From: Clostridia bacterium
Lineage (GTDB): Bacteria > Bacillota > Clostridia > Lachnospirales > Lachnospiraceae
Reading direction: 5' to 3'
Length of the DNA stretch: 64,000 nt
Assembly (NCBI GenBank): GCA_910576205.1
Contig: CAJTHL010000011.1
Span: 98,403-162,402 of the forward strand
A model generated the notes under the pieces. It was not told where the DNA came from. It made no database searches and worked only from the letters and a program-made list of their open reading frames with translations. The translations under genes were made by a program, and so were the position numbers. This document shows, in pieces, positions 26,302 through 35,081 of this stretch. Numbering within the stretch: the stretch's first letter is position 1; each line of letters begins with the position of its first letter.

Positions 26302-27354
26302 ATGAAAAAAAGGTTGGCAGCGATTACACTTTGTCTGATTCTCATTGTCTCCATGGTTGCCGGATGCGGAAATTCCGGAAAAACCACGGAACCGGCCCCG
26401 GAGGAGGCCAACGCAGAAGGAGAAACCGGAAATGAAGGAGACGCCCAGGATACCGGAGACGACGAGGATAAGCTCTATCTGGTCTATGTATTCCCCCTTC
26501 TGTCCCACCCCATCTGGCTGGTGGCAAAAGACGGATTTGACGCCGCCTGTGAAGAGCTGGGCGTGGAGGGCGACTGGGTAGGCCCCCAGGGACTTTCCGC
26601 TGAGGAGATGGCCCAGCTTGTAGATACGGCAGTGGCCCAGAACGCAGACGGAATCATTACCCAGGGCATTTGTCCGGCAGAACCGGTACAGGCAGCGGTA
26701 GACGCAGGCGTGGCCGTTCTCACCGTGGACTCGGATATTGCCTCTGTGGACGGCCGTCTTGCCTATCTGGGCAAGGATATTGTGCGCCAGGCAGAGCTTA
26801 TGTATGAAGAAGCTTGTAAATACGTGGCTGAGGATGAGAAAATTGTGCTCTCCATCCAGTGCGCAGCCCTTAACAGCGATTTCTATGTAGATTCCAACAA
26901 CGCGGTTATTGCGGCCTTTGAGAAGCATCCCGGCGGTTTTGAACTGGCAAATATCAGTGTATCCAACTCTGACAAGGCTACAGGAACCAACGAATGGGTC
27001 AATACCTTCAACACCTATCCGGAAGTCAATGTCTGCGTAAACCTGGCGGCGGAAGCAGCCTCTGCCTGCATTACCGCCTCGGACGAGCTGGGAATTACTG
27101 ACAAGCTCATTGTTTTCGGTGTGGACGATACGGATGAAAATATGGATTTGTTAAAAGAAGGTAAAATTAAGGGAACCATCGTGGTATCCTTCTGGAATTA
27201 TGGCTACCAGGCAGCTTACTGGCTGTATCAGAACATTACCGAGGGCCGTGTACCGGAGCAGAAGATCAACGATGGCGGCACCATGATGGTAACCACAGAC
27301 AATATGGACAACTACGATGAGCTTTTGAAAGTCAAGGTTGATTTACCAGAGTAA
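26302..27354 (+). CDS. Sugar-type ABC substrate-binding lipoprotein
   Basis: The 350-residue protein has a lipoprotein signal (MKKRL start, lipobox VAGC with Cys21), an acidic linker of about 30 residues, and a Peripla_BP_4 two-lobe binding domain similar to RbsB/YtfQ. It would capture the substrate on the outer face of the membrane for the permease and ATPase encoded at 22496-25093. The aromatic and acidic residues around HPIWLVAKDGFD and FGVDDTDEN fit a ligand pocket. AAGGAGG precedes the start. A stable-looking hairpin (27390-27435) follows the gene, which may keep its transcript level higher than that of the downstream sensor genes. Confidence 0.9.
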   Translation: MKKRLAAITLCLILIVSMVAGCGNSGKTTEPAPEEANAEGETGNEGDAQDTGDDEDKLYLVYVFPLLSHPIWLVAKDGFDAACEELGVEGDWVGPQGLSAEEMAQLVDTAVAQNADGIITQGICPAEPVQAAVDAGVAVLTVDSDIASVDGRLAYLGKDIVRQAELMYEEACKYVAEDEKIVLSIQCAALNSDFYVDSNNAVIAAFEKHPGGFELANISVSNSDKATGTNEWVNTFNTYPEVNVCVNLAAEAASACITASDELGITDKLIVFGVDDTDENMDLLKEGKIKGTIVVSFWNYGYQAAYWLYQNITEGRVPEQKINDGGTMMVTTDNMDNYDELLKVKVDLPE

Positions 27355-27389
27355 TTTCTTTATAATTAGTATAGAAGTAAAAGAGAAAC

Positions 27390-27435
27390 GGGCCGTTGCA
27401 AAATGGATGAAACGCCATCTATGGAGCAGCGGCCC
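27390..27435 (+). other. Intercistronic hairpin between binding protein and kinase genes
   Basis: GGGCCGTTGC (27390-27399) pairs over 10 bp, with one G-U, with GCAGCGGCCC (27426-27435). The loop contains a smaller ATGG/CCAT stem. There is no T tract, so it is more likely an mRNA stability or processing element than a terminator. It ends 21 bases before the kinase start. Confidence 0.55.
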
Positions 27436-27456
27436 TGGCGTATAGAGGAGAAAAAT

Positions 27457-28923
27457 ATGTTTTCCAGGCGCAGTATCCGTTTCCAATTAGTGTTTTACCT
27501 GGTTCTTGCCATGCTGGCCTGCGTATTTGTGATTGTATTCTCAAACAGGCAGGTCTCCTACCTGTTATCCGAATCTGCCAGCCTCTTTGGCTGTAACCAG
27601 AAGCTCTCCGATTTCTATTCCACTGTGGAACGCATGGACGTCAAGGCACGGGACTATGTCTACTCACAAAACGAAGAGAATTTTGAGGAATACCAGAAGC
27701 TGGATAAGGAAGCCAGGCAGTGCCTGGAAGACTGCAAAAAAGTCGTAAATACCGATACTGCCCGGAAAATTACAAGACTGGGCTATATGCTGGATTATTA
27801 CTATGAGCCTTTGGAAGCCTTTCGGACAGAGAACACTCCCCCATATGAAACAGACCGTATTCTCCTCTACAGAAACCAGCTTATTATGGCCACCGCTACC
27901 CGCTACTACAGCATTCTGGCCGATTATATGTCCAATCATACCCGGGAAGTGCAGGATCTGTGGCTTCAGCGCAGAAATATCCTTCTGGCCGGTTCCCTGG
28001 GAATTGTATTTCTGGGTCTGCTCTTTGGCATTACCTACATAATCAGCATCGACCGCCCGGTGCGTACCATTGTAGAAAATATCCGGCGTATGAAGCACGA
28101 AAATTACGCCTTTGCCCCAAAGGTTTCCGGGGCAGAAGAGCTGGTACTTCTGGATGGGGCTTTTCATGACATGGCAAACCGTGTGCGTCAGAATATGGAA
28201 ACCCTTCGGGAAAATGCCAGGCTGGAGCAGGAGCTTCTACAGAAGGAAAATGAAAATCTCGTCATGACAAATCTTGTTACAGAGGCCGATCTGCGAAATC
28301 TCCAGTCCCAGATCAACCCACATTTTCTTTTTAACACTATGAATATGATTTCCAAGAGCGCTTATATGAACGGAGATCAGCAGACCTGCCAGCTTATGGA
28401 AAAGCTCTCTGCATTTCTGCGCTATGCCCTGGACAAGGCTGAAAAAACCTCCTCCCTGTACGAGGAATTTGCATCCATCAAAAATTACCTCTTTATCCAG
28501 AACAGACGCTTTGGGGATCGGGCGGAATTTATCGTGGATATCCAGGAGAATATTCCCAATATTTCCATGCCTGCCATTATTCTTCAACCCCTGGTAGAAA
28601 ATGCCATTATCCACGGCATCGGAAACATGACCGGACAGGCGTCCGTAATGATCGGCGCCTCCTACGGGGATAACTATGTGAAGCTTCATATTGAGGATAA
28701 CGGAGCCGGAATGGATGCGGAACAGTTAGAGGAACTTCAGATTTACCTGCACCAGATCCGGAAAGGCCCGGCCTCCTTTGGGACAAATAGAAGTATAGGC
28801 ATTGGAAACGTATGCCGGCGGTTATATGCCTTTTACGGGGAAAGGCTGGACTTTATGGTGGAGAGCGAGGAGGATTGTGGAACCATTGTAACCATCGCTA
28901 TTCCGGCAGAGGAGGCGCTATGA
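27457..28923 (+). CDS. Sensor histidine kinase, YesM family
   Basis: The 488-residue kinase has a membrane span at about residues 8-28, an extracytoplasmic sensor of about 140 residues, a second span at about 172-193, a HAMP linker, and a His_kinase/HATPase module. The phospho-accepting histidine lies in LQSQINPHFLFNTMN; the ATP site shows LVENAIIHG, DNGAGM and GIGNVCRRL. YesM-type kinases usually control nearby carbohydrate uptake operons together with an AraC-type regulator. The frame is open from 27403, but GAGGAG before the ATG at 27457 gives the normal N-terminus. The stop overlaps the regulator start (ATGA). Confidence 0.93.
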   Translation: MFSRRSIRFQLVFYLVLAMLACVFVIVFSNRQVSYLLSESASLFGCNQKLSDFYSTVERMDVKARDYVYSQNEENFEEYQKLDKEARQCLEDCKKVVNTDTARKITRLGYMLDYYYEPLEAFRTENTPPYETDRILLYRNQLIMATATRYYSILADYMSNHTREVQDLWLQRRNILLAGSLGIVFLGLLFGITYIISIDRPVRTIVENIRRMKHENYAFAPKVSGAEELVLLDGAFHDMANRVRQNMETLRENARLEQELLQKENENLVMTNLVTEADLRNLQSQINPHFLFNTMNMISKSAYMNGDQQTCQLMEKLSAFLRYALDKAEKTSSLYEEFASIKNYLFIQNRRFGDRAEFIVDIQENIPNISMPAIILQPLVENAIIHGIGNMTGQASVMIGASYGDNYVKLHIEDNGAGMDAEQLEELQIYLHQIRKGPASFGTNRSIGIGNVCRRLYAFYGERLDFMVESEEDCGTIVTIAIPAEEAL

Positions 28924-30476
28924 ATCGAAAACTTCGAATTTTAATTGTGGAAGATGAAGAAATCGAGAGAAAAGTCCTGGAAATGATGTTAAAATATAAC
29001 CGCCAGGATATTGAGGAGCTGCTGTTTGCGGAAAACGGTATTGAAGCCCTTTCCCTATTCCAGGATAAAATACCAGATATTGTGCTGATGGACATTAACC
29101 TTCCCGGCATCAACGGACTGGAAACTATCCGTCAGATGCAGCTTATGCACACAGGCGTACGGTTTGTGATTCTGTCCGCCTACAACCTCTTCAGCTATGC
29201 TTAGGAAGCCATTCGTCTGAATGTATTTGATTTTCTGATTAAGCCCATTCAGCTGGAGGAAATCCAGAAAATCATCTCCCGGCTTTCCAGGGAAATCCAA
29301 CAGCAGGAGGAAAGTTTAAAAACCTACACAAAGCAGACGGAAAAGCTAAAAACCATACGCCCCTTGCTGGAAAGCGATTGTATCTATTCCATCGCCTCCA
29401 TGCACTCCAACACATCCATTACCACCATTTTCGATTTCCTTCAGATGCCCATCAGCTCCGGCTATGTGTTTATCGCAAAGGGCGAGGGCGGCACCATCCA
29501 TTTTATCCAGGAAATTAAACGCCGTATGCGGTACATGACCATGGAATGTCTGGGGGATATTATTAGTGACCTCTGCGTATTTGTTGCCTTAAGCGATACC
29601 ATACTGCGAAGAAACCAGATCCGGGAAATGCTGTGGCATATTATTGAAACCATGGGAAATAAAAGCTCCTCCATTCATATAGGGGTGGGAAGCATCAGCG
29701 AACCCAATGACGACTTAAAGCTCTCCTACAACCAGGCTTTATCAGCCGTGCAGTATGCCGAACAGCAAAACCAGAGGCTTCTGTTTTACGACGAGGTGAC
29801 AGAAAGTCTGGAGAGCCCAAAAGAATATGATATCCGTCTGGCAGCCGCCTCCGTGGCAAACTGGGTGCTGACCGGGGATACGGTCCGGATTGCAAAACAG
29901 GTGGATGAAATGTTTTCCTCCATGCAGATGAGCCTAAAGCACCGGGAAATCGTTTCCAAGGCCTACTGGTTCTACGCCCTGGTATGCAGCAAGCTCTCCA
30001 ATCTGGACACCCAGGCTGTTTTTCTGGAGCCCAACCGGATACTGGAATACAACGATATTCCCGCCTTAAAGGAGCTTCTGCTCTCAAACCTTACCTCCCT
30101 TGCGGATATAAGGATAAACCAGAGCAATCCCAAATCCTCCCAGATTGCCGAGGCAGCTATATCCCTGGTACAGGCAAGGTATATGGAAAATATTACCTTG
30201 GAATCCGTAGCCAGAGAGTTAAATTTTTCTCCCTACTATCTAAGCCGGATTTTCAAGAAATCCACGGAATATACCTTCTCGGAATTTCTGACAAACTTTC
30301 GGATTGAAAAAGCAAAGGAATTCCTGACAAAGGGAAATATGAGTATTAAGGAGATCGCCTTTGCGGTAGGATTCAACAGCCAGGGCTATTTCGCAAAAAT
30401 ATTTAAGAAATATACGGGAAATTCCCCCAAAGAATACAGCGAAAAAAATATCGCGGAGCCAGGAGGACATTCATGA
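28920..30476 (+). pseudogene. YesN-type response regulator with in-frame amber codon
   Basis: Read through codon 95 (TAG at 29202-29204), this would be a 518-residue YesN-family regulator: a receiver with phospho-acceptor Asp58 (VLMDINLPG), a middle helical region, and a C-terminal AraC HTH domain (residues about 400-510) with two helix-turn-helix units. The frame is unbroken on both sides; the stop falls after FSYA and before EAIRLNVFDFLIKP, where relatives usually have Gln or Lys, so CAG to TAG is the simplest cause. As written, only a 94-residue truncated receiver is made. The downstream piece (from a TTG at 29364 or later ATGs) has no good ribosome binding site. It is either a real inactivation, a sequencing error, or suppressed. 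Confidence 0.85.
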
Positions 30477-31219
30477 ATCACAACTATATCCAGTCTTTTC
30501 AGATTGATTGGGAAAACATTGACAGGGATTCCTACCTGCGGGATATCCCAGCCCTAAGATCTATAGAACACTTTACCTTTGAGAAAAATATCACATTTTT
30601 TGTAGGAGAAAACGGAACCGGAAAATCTACTCTTCTGGAAGCCCTGGCAGTGGCTTTTGGGTTCAATCCAGAAGGAGGCACCTTAAATTACCGTTTCAGT
30701 ACCTACGACGATGTCTCGGAACTGAGCGACGCCATCCGTTTGTCAAAAGGATACCGGAGGCCGGAGGCAAACGCCAGCTATTTCTTCCGGGCCGAGAGCT
30801 TCTTCAATGTGGCCACCAAAGCGGAAGATTACCGGGATAATTATCCAAAAAAAATATATTACTCCAGATATGGAGGAAAATCCCTCCATGAACAGTCCCA
30901 TGGGGAGAGCTTTCTGGCCTACTTTCAGTCTTTTAACCAGAGCGGGCTGTATCTGATGGACGAGCCCGAGGCCGCCCTCTCCCCCCAGAGACAATTAACC
31001 TTGTTTATTCAGATTGTAAAAATGGCCCAGGCCGGCTCTCAGTTTCTCATCGCTTCCCATTCCCCCATTCTGCTGGGCATCCCGGACGTCGATATTCTCT
31101 CCTTTGACAACGGAGAGCTCCACCGCTGCGCCTACGAGGACACTGAGAGCTTCCAGGTAACGGAAATGTTTATCAACAACCGGGAATATCTCATCGAGCG
31201 CCTGCTTTCGGACGAATAG
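30473..31219 (+). CDS. AAA/ABC-type predicted ATPase (COG3910-like)
   Basis: The 248-residue protein is a single-domain ABC-superfamily ATPase without membrane segments. Walker A is FVGENGTGKSTLLEAL near residue 42, Walker B is YLMDEPEAALSPQRQ near residue 161, and the switch histidine follows in IASHSPILLGIP. A family of such stand-alone predicted ATPases exists without known function; it lacks coiled-coil arms and a Toprim domain, so it is not a RecF, SbcC or full OLD nuclease. It starts within the last codon of the regulator gene (ATGA) with AGGAGG upstream. Its stop is 2 bp from the convergent DUF3881 stop. Its tie to the two-component system is positional only. Confidence 0.8.
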   Translation: MNHNYIQSFQIDWENIDRDSYLRDIPALRSIEHFTFEKNITFFVGENGTGKSTLLEALAVAFGFNPEGGTLNYRFSTYDDVSELSDAIRLSKGYRRPEANASYFFRAESFFNVATKAEDYRDNYPKKIYYSRYGGKSLHEQSHGESFLAYFQSFNQSGLYLMDEPEAALSPQRQLTLFIQIVKMAQAGSQFLIASHSPILLGIPDVDILSFDNGELHRCAYEDTESFQVTEMFINNREYLIERLLSDE

Positions 31220-31221
31220 CC

Positions 31222-32103
31222 TTAAGAGTGGAAAACGATCTCCCCCTGAAGCCAGATGACTCCTTTGAACCTGCGCCCAACCTGGGGCTCTCCTACCAGA
31301 TCCTCCTTGTTAATGCAGACCTCAAAAACCAGGTCGTGGCTCTCAATGGTCATTACATAGACTTCCTCCCTGGTAAACGTATTCTGCACAAGCTGGACTT
31401 CCTGGATTTCTCCCAACACGTTGTAATGATCGCATTCTACCCCATAGGGCATAAAATAAGTAGAGACAATGGAAAATACATCCTCCTTCACGATTCGTTC
31501 CGAAATCATGGAGTACATGTCCATATCCTCCAGAGTCAGATTTTCAATAGCATCCTCATCCCCCTCCCGGGCGGCCTGAATTAATTTTGTCCGCTGGTAG
31601 AGAGCTTCCGAATTCTCCTCCTCTGATACGTTATTTTTCACCACAGGCAGAAGGATTTTCCCCTCTATGGACAATCCCGACAAACGCAGAGTCACAGTGC
31701 ATCTGGAGAGCTGATTCAGCCGTTTCTCATAAAGATAATCCGCTACATTCTGAAGATAGAAAATCAGAGAGACCCCCAGGCTCAGATCGTCGCAGACGCC
31801 TGCATAGGATTCTTTCTCCGCATGACGCTCCACCATCACATCCTCGTAAAATTTTTCCTGTCTGCCTTCAAAGTAGGGGTAATAATACTCCCTCTGAAAC
31901 TGGTCCTTTTTGTCGCACTCCCCCCGGAGCATAATGCCCATTCTGGGGGCAAACGCCTTCTTGCGCTCCGTAAAGTCGCCTCCGTCCTTATTTCCTGCAG
32001 ACCGTTCGCTCTGGTAACAGTCCTCCACAAAATCAAGTAGATGCTTCAGCTCCTCTTTATCCTTAATTTTGCCAAAACCGATTGCGCGTAAATATTCATG
32101 CAC
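31222..32103 (-). CDS. DUF3881 family protein
   Basis: The 293-residue cytosolic protein resembles DUF3881, a family largely confined to Lachnospiraceae. Recognisable blocks are HEYLRAIGFGKIK at the start, a central acidic stretch, EDMDMYSMISERI, and the C-terminal VGRRFKGVIWLQGEI. No function is known. The open frame extends 16 codons upstream, but AAGGAGG lies eight bases before the GTG at 32103, and this start gives the conserved HEYLRA at the N-terminus. A candidate promoter with an overlapping DnaA box lies at 32164-32192. The gene is adjacent to serS, its usual neighbour. Confidence 0.78.
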   Translation of the reverse strand: MHEYLRAIGFGKIKDKEELKHLLDFVEDCYQSERSAGNKDGGDFTERKKAFAPRMGIMLRGECDKKDQFQREYYYPYFEGRQEKFYEDVMVERHAEKESYAGVCDDLSLGVSLIFYLQNVADYLYEKRLNQLSRCTVTLRLSGLSIEGKILLPVVKNNVSEEENSEALYQRTKLIQAAREGDEDAIENLTLEDMDMYSMISERIVKEDVFSIVSTYFMPYGVECDHYNVLGEIQEVQLVQNTFTREEVYVMTIESHDLVFEVCINKEDLVGEPQVGRRFKGVIWLQGEIVFHS

Positions 32104-32163
32104 TGTCTTCACCTCCTTTTCACGTAAAAGCTTCTCCTGTCTTGAAAACAACCAATATCACGC

Positions 32164-32192
32164 AGTATAAGATTTTAACTGTTTATCCACAA
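32164..32192 (-). promoter_or_regulatory. Candidate DUF3881 promoter overlapping a DnaA box
   Basis: On the minus strand TTGTGG (32187-32192) and TATACT (32164-32169) are 17 bp apart. The perfect DnaA box TTATCCACA (plus strand, 32183-32191) covers the -35 element, so DnaA binding could repress this promoter. Confidence 0.5.
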
Positions 32193-32200
32193 TCTTTGGC

Positions 32201-33487
32201 TTACTTATTCACACAAAGCTCCTTCTGGCCACCCATATACGGCTGTAATACCTCCGGAATAGTAACAGTGCCGTCCGCCTGAAGATGATTTTCCAGAAAC
32301 GCAATCAGCATCCGGGGCGGCGCAACCACGGTATTATTTAATGTATGCGCAAAATACCTGCCACTTTCCCCATTTACGCGAATTTTTAAGCGGCGGGCCT
32401 GGGCGTCTCCCAGATTGGAGCAGCTTCCCACCTCAAAATATTTTTTCTGTCTTGGAGACCAGGCTTCCACATCCACAGATTTTACTTTCAGATCTGCCAG
32501 ATCGCCGGAACAGCATTCCAGGGTCCGCACAGGGATGTCCATGCTGCGGAAAAGATCTACCGTGTTTTTCCACAGCTGGTCAAACCAATAGGGGCTGTCC
32601 TCCGGTTTACAAACCACAATCATTTCCTGCTTTTCAAACTGATGAATACGATACACACCCCGCTCTTCCAGTCCGTGAGCGCCCTTCTCCTTGCGGAAAC
32701 AGGGGGAATAGCTTGTCATGGTGTAGGGCAGATCCTTCTCCTCCAGAATAGTATCGATAAACTTACCAATCATGGAGTGTTCGCTGGTTCCGATGAGATA
32801 CAGATCTTCGCCCTCGATCTTGTACATCATGGCGTCCATCTCCGCAAAGCTCATCACGCCGGTGACTACATTGCTGCGAATCATAAAAGGCGGCACACAA
32901 TAAGTAAAGCCCCGTCCAATCATGAAATCCCGTGCATAGGAAATCACTGCGGAGTGAAGCCTTGCAATATCTCCCATCAGATAGTAGAATCCATTTCCGG
33001 CCACCTTTCTGGCACAGTCCAGATCAATTCCCTGGAAGCTCTCCATAATGGCCGTGTGATAGGGAATCTCAAAATCCGGTATCACAGGCTCCCCATACCG
33101 CTGAACCTCCACGTTCTCGCTGTCGTCCTTTCCAATGGGCACGCTGGGATCGATAATGTTTGGAATGGTCATCATAATCTTTAAAATATTCTCGTCCAGC
33201 TCTTTTTCCTTATCGGAAAGCTCCGCAAGCCGCTCCGCCTGGGCAGCCACCTGCTTTTTCACCTCTTCCGCTTCCTCTTTCTTTCCCTGACCCATAAGAG
33301 CGCCAATTTGCTTGGACAGCTTGTTTCTGGCCGCGCGAAGTCCGTCCGCCTCCTGCTGTGTATTCCGTTTTTCGGCATCCAGAGCAATCACCTCATCCAC
33401 CAGGCCAAGCTTTTGCTCTTGAAATTTATTCTTTATATTCTGTTTCACAATCTCCGGATTCTCCCGGACAAATTTCATATCCAACAT
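32201..33487 (-). CDS. serS: Serine-tRNA ligase
   Basis: The 428-residue class II synthetase charges tRNA-Ser. The N-terminal coiled-coil arm (about residues 30-100) and the motifs of the catalytic core are present: a TSEHS motif-1/TxE loop, FRKEKGAHG in motif 2 and GNGESGRYFAHTLNNTVVAPPRMLIAFLE in motif 3 read as separate conserved blocks. Length is normal. GGAGGAG precedes the start. Only 51 bp separate it from DUF4446, too little for a T-box leader. A tRNA-Ser gene lies at 63509. Confidence 0.97.
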   Translation of the reverse strand: MLDMKFVRENPEIVKQNIKNKFQEQKLGLVDEVIALDAEKRNTQQEADGLRAARNKLSKQIGALMGQGKKEEAEEVKKQVAAQAERLAELSDKEKELDENILKIMMTIPNIIDPSVPIGKDDSENVEVQRYGEPVIPDFEIPYHTAIMESFQGIDLDCARKVAGNGFYYLMGDIARLHSAVISYARDFMIGRGFTYCVPPFMIRSNVVTGVMSFAEMDAMMYKIEGEDLYLIGTSEHSMIGKFIDTILEEKDLPYTMTSYSPCFRKEKGAHGLEERGVYRIHQFEKQEMIVVCKPEDSPYWFDQLWKNTVDLFRSMDIPVRTLECCSGDLADLKVKSVDVEAWSPRQKKYFEVGSCSNLGDAQARRLKIRVNGESGRYFAHTLNNTVVAPPRMLIAFLENHLQADGTVTIPEVLQPYMGGQKELCVNK

Positions 33488-33538
33488 GTCGTTGTCTCCT
33501 CCTTTTTCCAGCCTTCTACCATCATATACCAGGTACTT

Positions 33539-34060
33539 TTATTTTTCAACCCCGTTTTTTGCCTGTTCCAAAGCCTGCTTCTCCTCCTTGGAAAGTTCGA
33601 TATCACATTCTCCTGCCCTAACCTCTTTAATATAGGAATAGCTTCCCTCCCGGGAATAGACAGAATTTAAAATAAATCCGTTATCCATCTTGTCCAGCAA
33701 AGCCAGAGAATAACTGAGTTCCCCGCTGAGGTCAAAAAACGCGTTGTATTTTACAATCCCCATTTTCTGAAAAGCTATTTTCTGATTTTTTCTGAGATTA
33801 ATAAGCTCCTCCCTTGTCATGGTCAGAAGATCAATGGAGTGATCTACCTTGTCCAGGTATTCATTGACAGTATCCTCTAAGGATTCCCCATTTTTACCTC
33901 TGGTAAACGCTTCATACTTTTTCCTTAACTTCCTCAATTTACACAGGGAAACAATCATCAGAATCAATAGAATCAATGTCAGAAGCGCAAAGCCTCCAAT
34001 GAAATAAATCATATCGATTCCGGTATATTGATAAATCATTTCTGAAATAGGACTGCCCAT
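33539..34060 (-). CDS. DUF4446 membrane protein
   Basis: The 173-residue protein has one N-terminal membrane span (about residues 17-40), a coiled-coil-like stretch around residues 60-95, and a C-terminal soluble domain with YNAFFDLSGELSYSLALLD and NGFILNSVYSRE. This is the DUF4446 pattern. In many Clostridia it is found next to parA-parB, as here, and a role tied to the chromosome pole or envelope is possible but unproven. It is likely co-transcribed with parB, 64 bp upstream. Confidence 0.85.
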   Translation of the reverse strand: MGSPISEMIYQYTGIDMIYFIGGFALLTLILLILMIVSLCKLRKLRKKYEAFTRGKNGESLEDTVNEYLDKVDHSIDLLTMTREELINLRKNQKIAFQKMGIVKYNAFFDLSGELSYSLALLDKMDNGFILNSVYSREGSYSYIKEVRAGECDIELSKEEKQALEQAKNGVEK

Positions 34061-34124
34061 GATTTTTCCTCCTTTAGTCTTTTCTTTCTGTCATTTGAAC
34101 GGATATTATTATGAACAAATGTTC

Positions 34125-35045
34125 TTACCCGGATATAGGCGTTACATGTGTAATCATATCAATAATTCTTTCCAGATCTTCCTTGGAATAGTATTCTATT
34201 TCAATCTTTCCCTTGTTTTTTGCCTTCTGGTGAATCGAAACCTTGGTTCCAATAGCAGTTTTCATTTTTTCTTCTAAATCTGCATATAAGAAAGAATAAT
34301 CCTGCTCTGTTTTCTTTTTCTCCGGCTTTTCTTTCTGCATATTCTTAACAAGCTTCTCCACTTCCCGCACGCTGAGCTTCTCGTCAAAAACCTTTGCCGC
34401 CGTGGCAGCCTGGAGCTCCATATCCTCGATTCCAAGAAGGGCCCTGGCATGGCCTGTGGAGATCATGTCATCAATGACCATCTGCTGTACCCGCTCGTCC
34501 AGCTTTAACAGGCGCATGGAATTGGTGATCGCAGTCCGGCTCTTAGAGACCCGCTCCGCCACCTCGTCCTGTTTTAGCTGAAATTCATGGATCAGCCGTT
34601 TATAGGCCAGGGCCTCCTCAATAGGATTTAAATCCTCCCGCTGGATATTCTCGATCAAGGCGATCTCCACGATCTCCAGATCCGTATATTCCTTCACGAT
34701 AACAGGAATTTCCTTTAAACCTGCCATTTTGGCGGCTCGCCATCTTCGCTCTCCCGCTATGATCTCATAAAACCCATTTTTCTCCTGCACTAGAAGAGGC
34801 TGAAGAACCCCGAACTGTTTGATGGAATCCGCCAGCTCCATAAGAGAATCCTCATTAAATTGTTTTCTGGGCTGGCTTCTGTTTGGGCCCACCTTGGAGA
34901 TCTTCACTTTCATCTCCGGTTTTTCCACAACCTTCTCTACTACCCGCTCCACCACCTTCTTGGTGTTCTCTGTGGAAGACTTTAAATTTGTATCCGGAAT
35001 CAGACTGTCCAGGCCCTTTCCAAGACCTCCTCTTCTAGCAGCCAT
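34125..35045 (-). CDS. parB: Chromosome-partition protein ParB (Spo0J)
   Basis: The 306-residue protein is the CTP-dependent sliding clamp that loads at parS. The N-terminal CTPase region shows PNRSQPRKQFN and GERRWRAAKMAGLKEIPV, followed by IENIQREDLNPIEEA, the helix-turn-helix (VAERVSKSRTAITNSMRLL), and a C-terminal dimerisation domain. It acts with ParA encoded just upstream (36-bp gap). Two perfect parS sites lie at 35917 and 38008. Confidence 0.97.
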   Translation of the reverse strand: MAARRGGLGKGLDSLIPDTNLKSSTENTKKVVERVVEKVVEKPEMKVKISKVGPNRSQPRKQFNEDSLMELADSIKQFGVLQPLLVQEKNGFYEIIAGERRWRAAKMAGLKEIPVIVKEYTDLEIVEIALIENIQREDLNPIEEALAYKRLIHEFQLKQDEVAERVSKSRTAITNSMRLLKLDERVQQMVIDDMISTGHARALLGIEDMELQAATAAKVFDEKLSVREVEKLVKNMQKEKPEKKKTEQDYSFLYADLEEKMKTAIGTKVSIHQKAKNKGKIEIEYYSKEDLERIIDMITHVTPISG

Positions 35046-35081
35046 AAAAATTTCCCCTTTCTTCGTTTCTGGCCATAATGG

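Noticed and set aside
29202..29204. Amber codon as a pyrrolysine site
   Set aside because: Despite the UroD/MtaA-like neighbour, the codon lies in a response regulator where Gln or Lys is usual, and no pylT or pylS-like gene is in the window. A nonsense mutation or error is simpler.
33488..33538. Possible T-box leader of serS
   Set aside because: Only 51 bp separate serS from the upstream gene, too short for a T-box, and no specifier or T-box sequence is seen.
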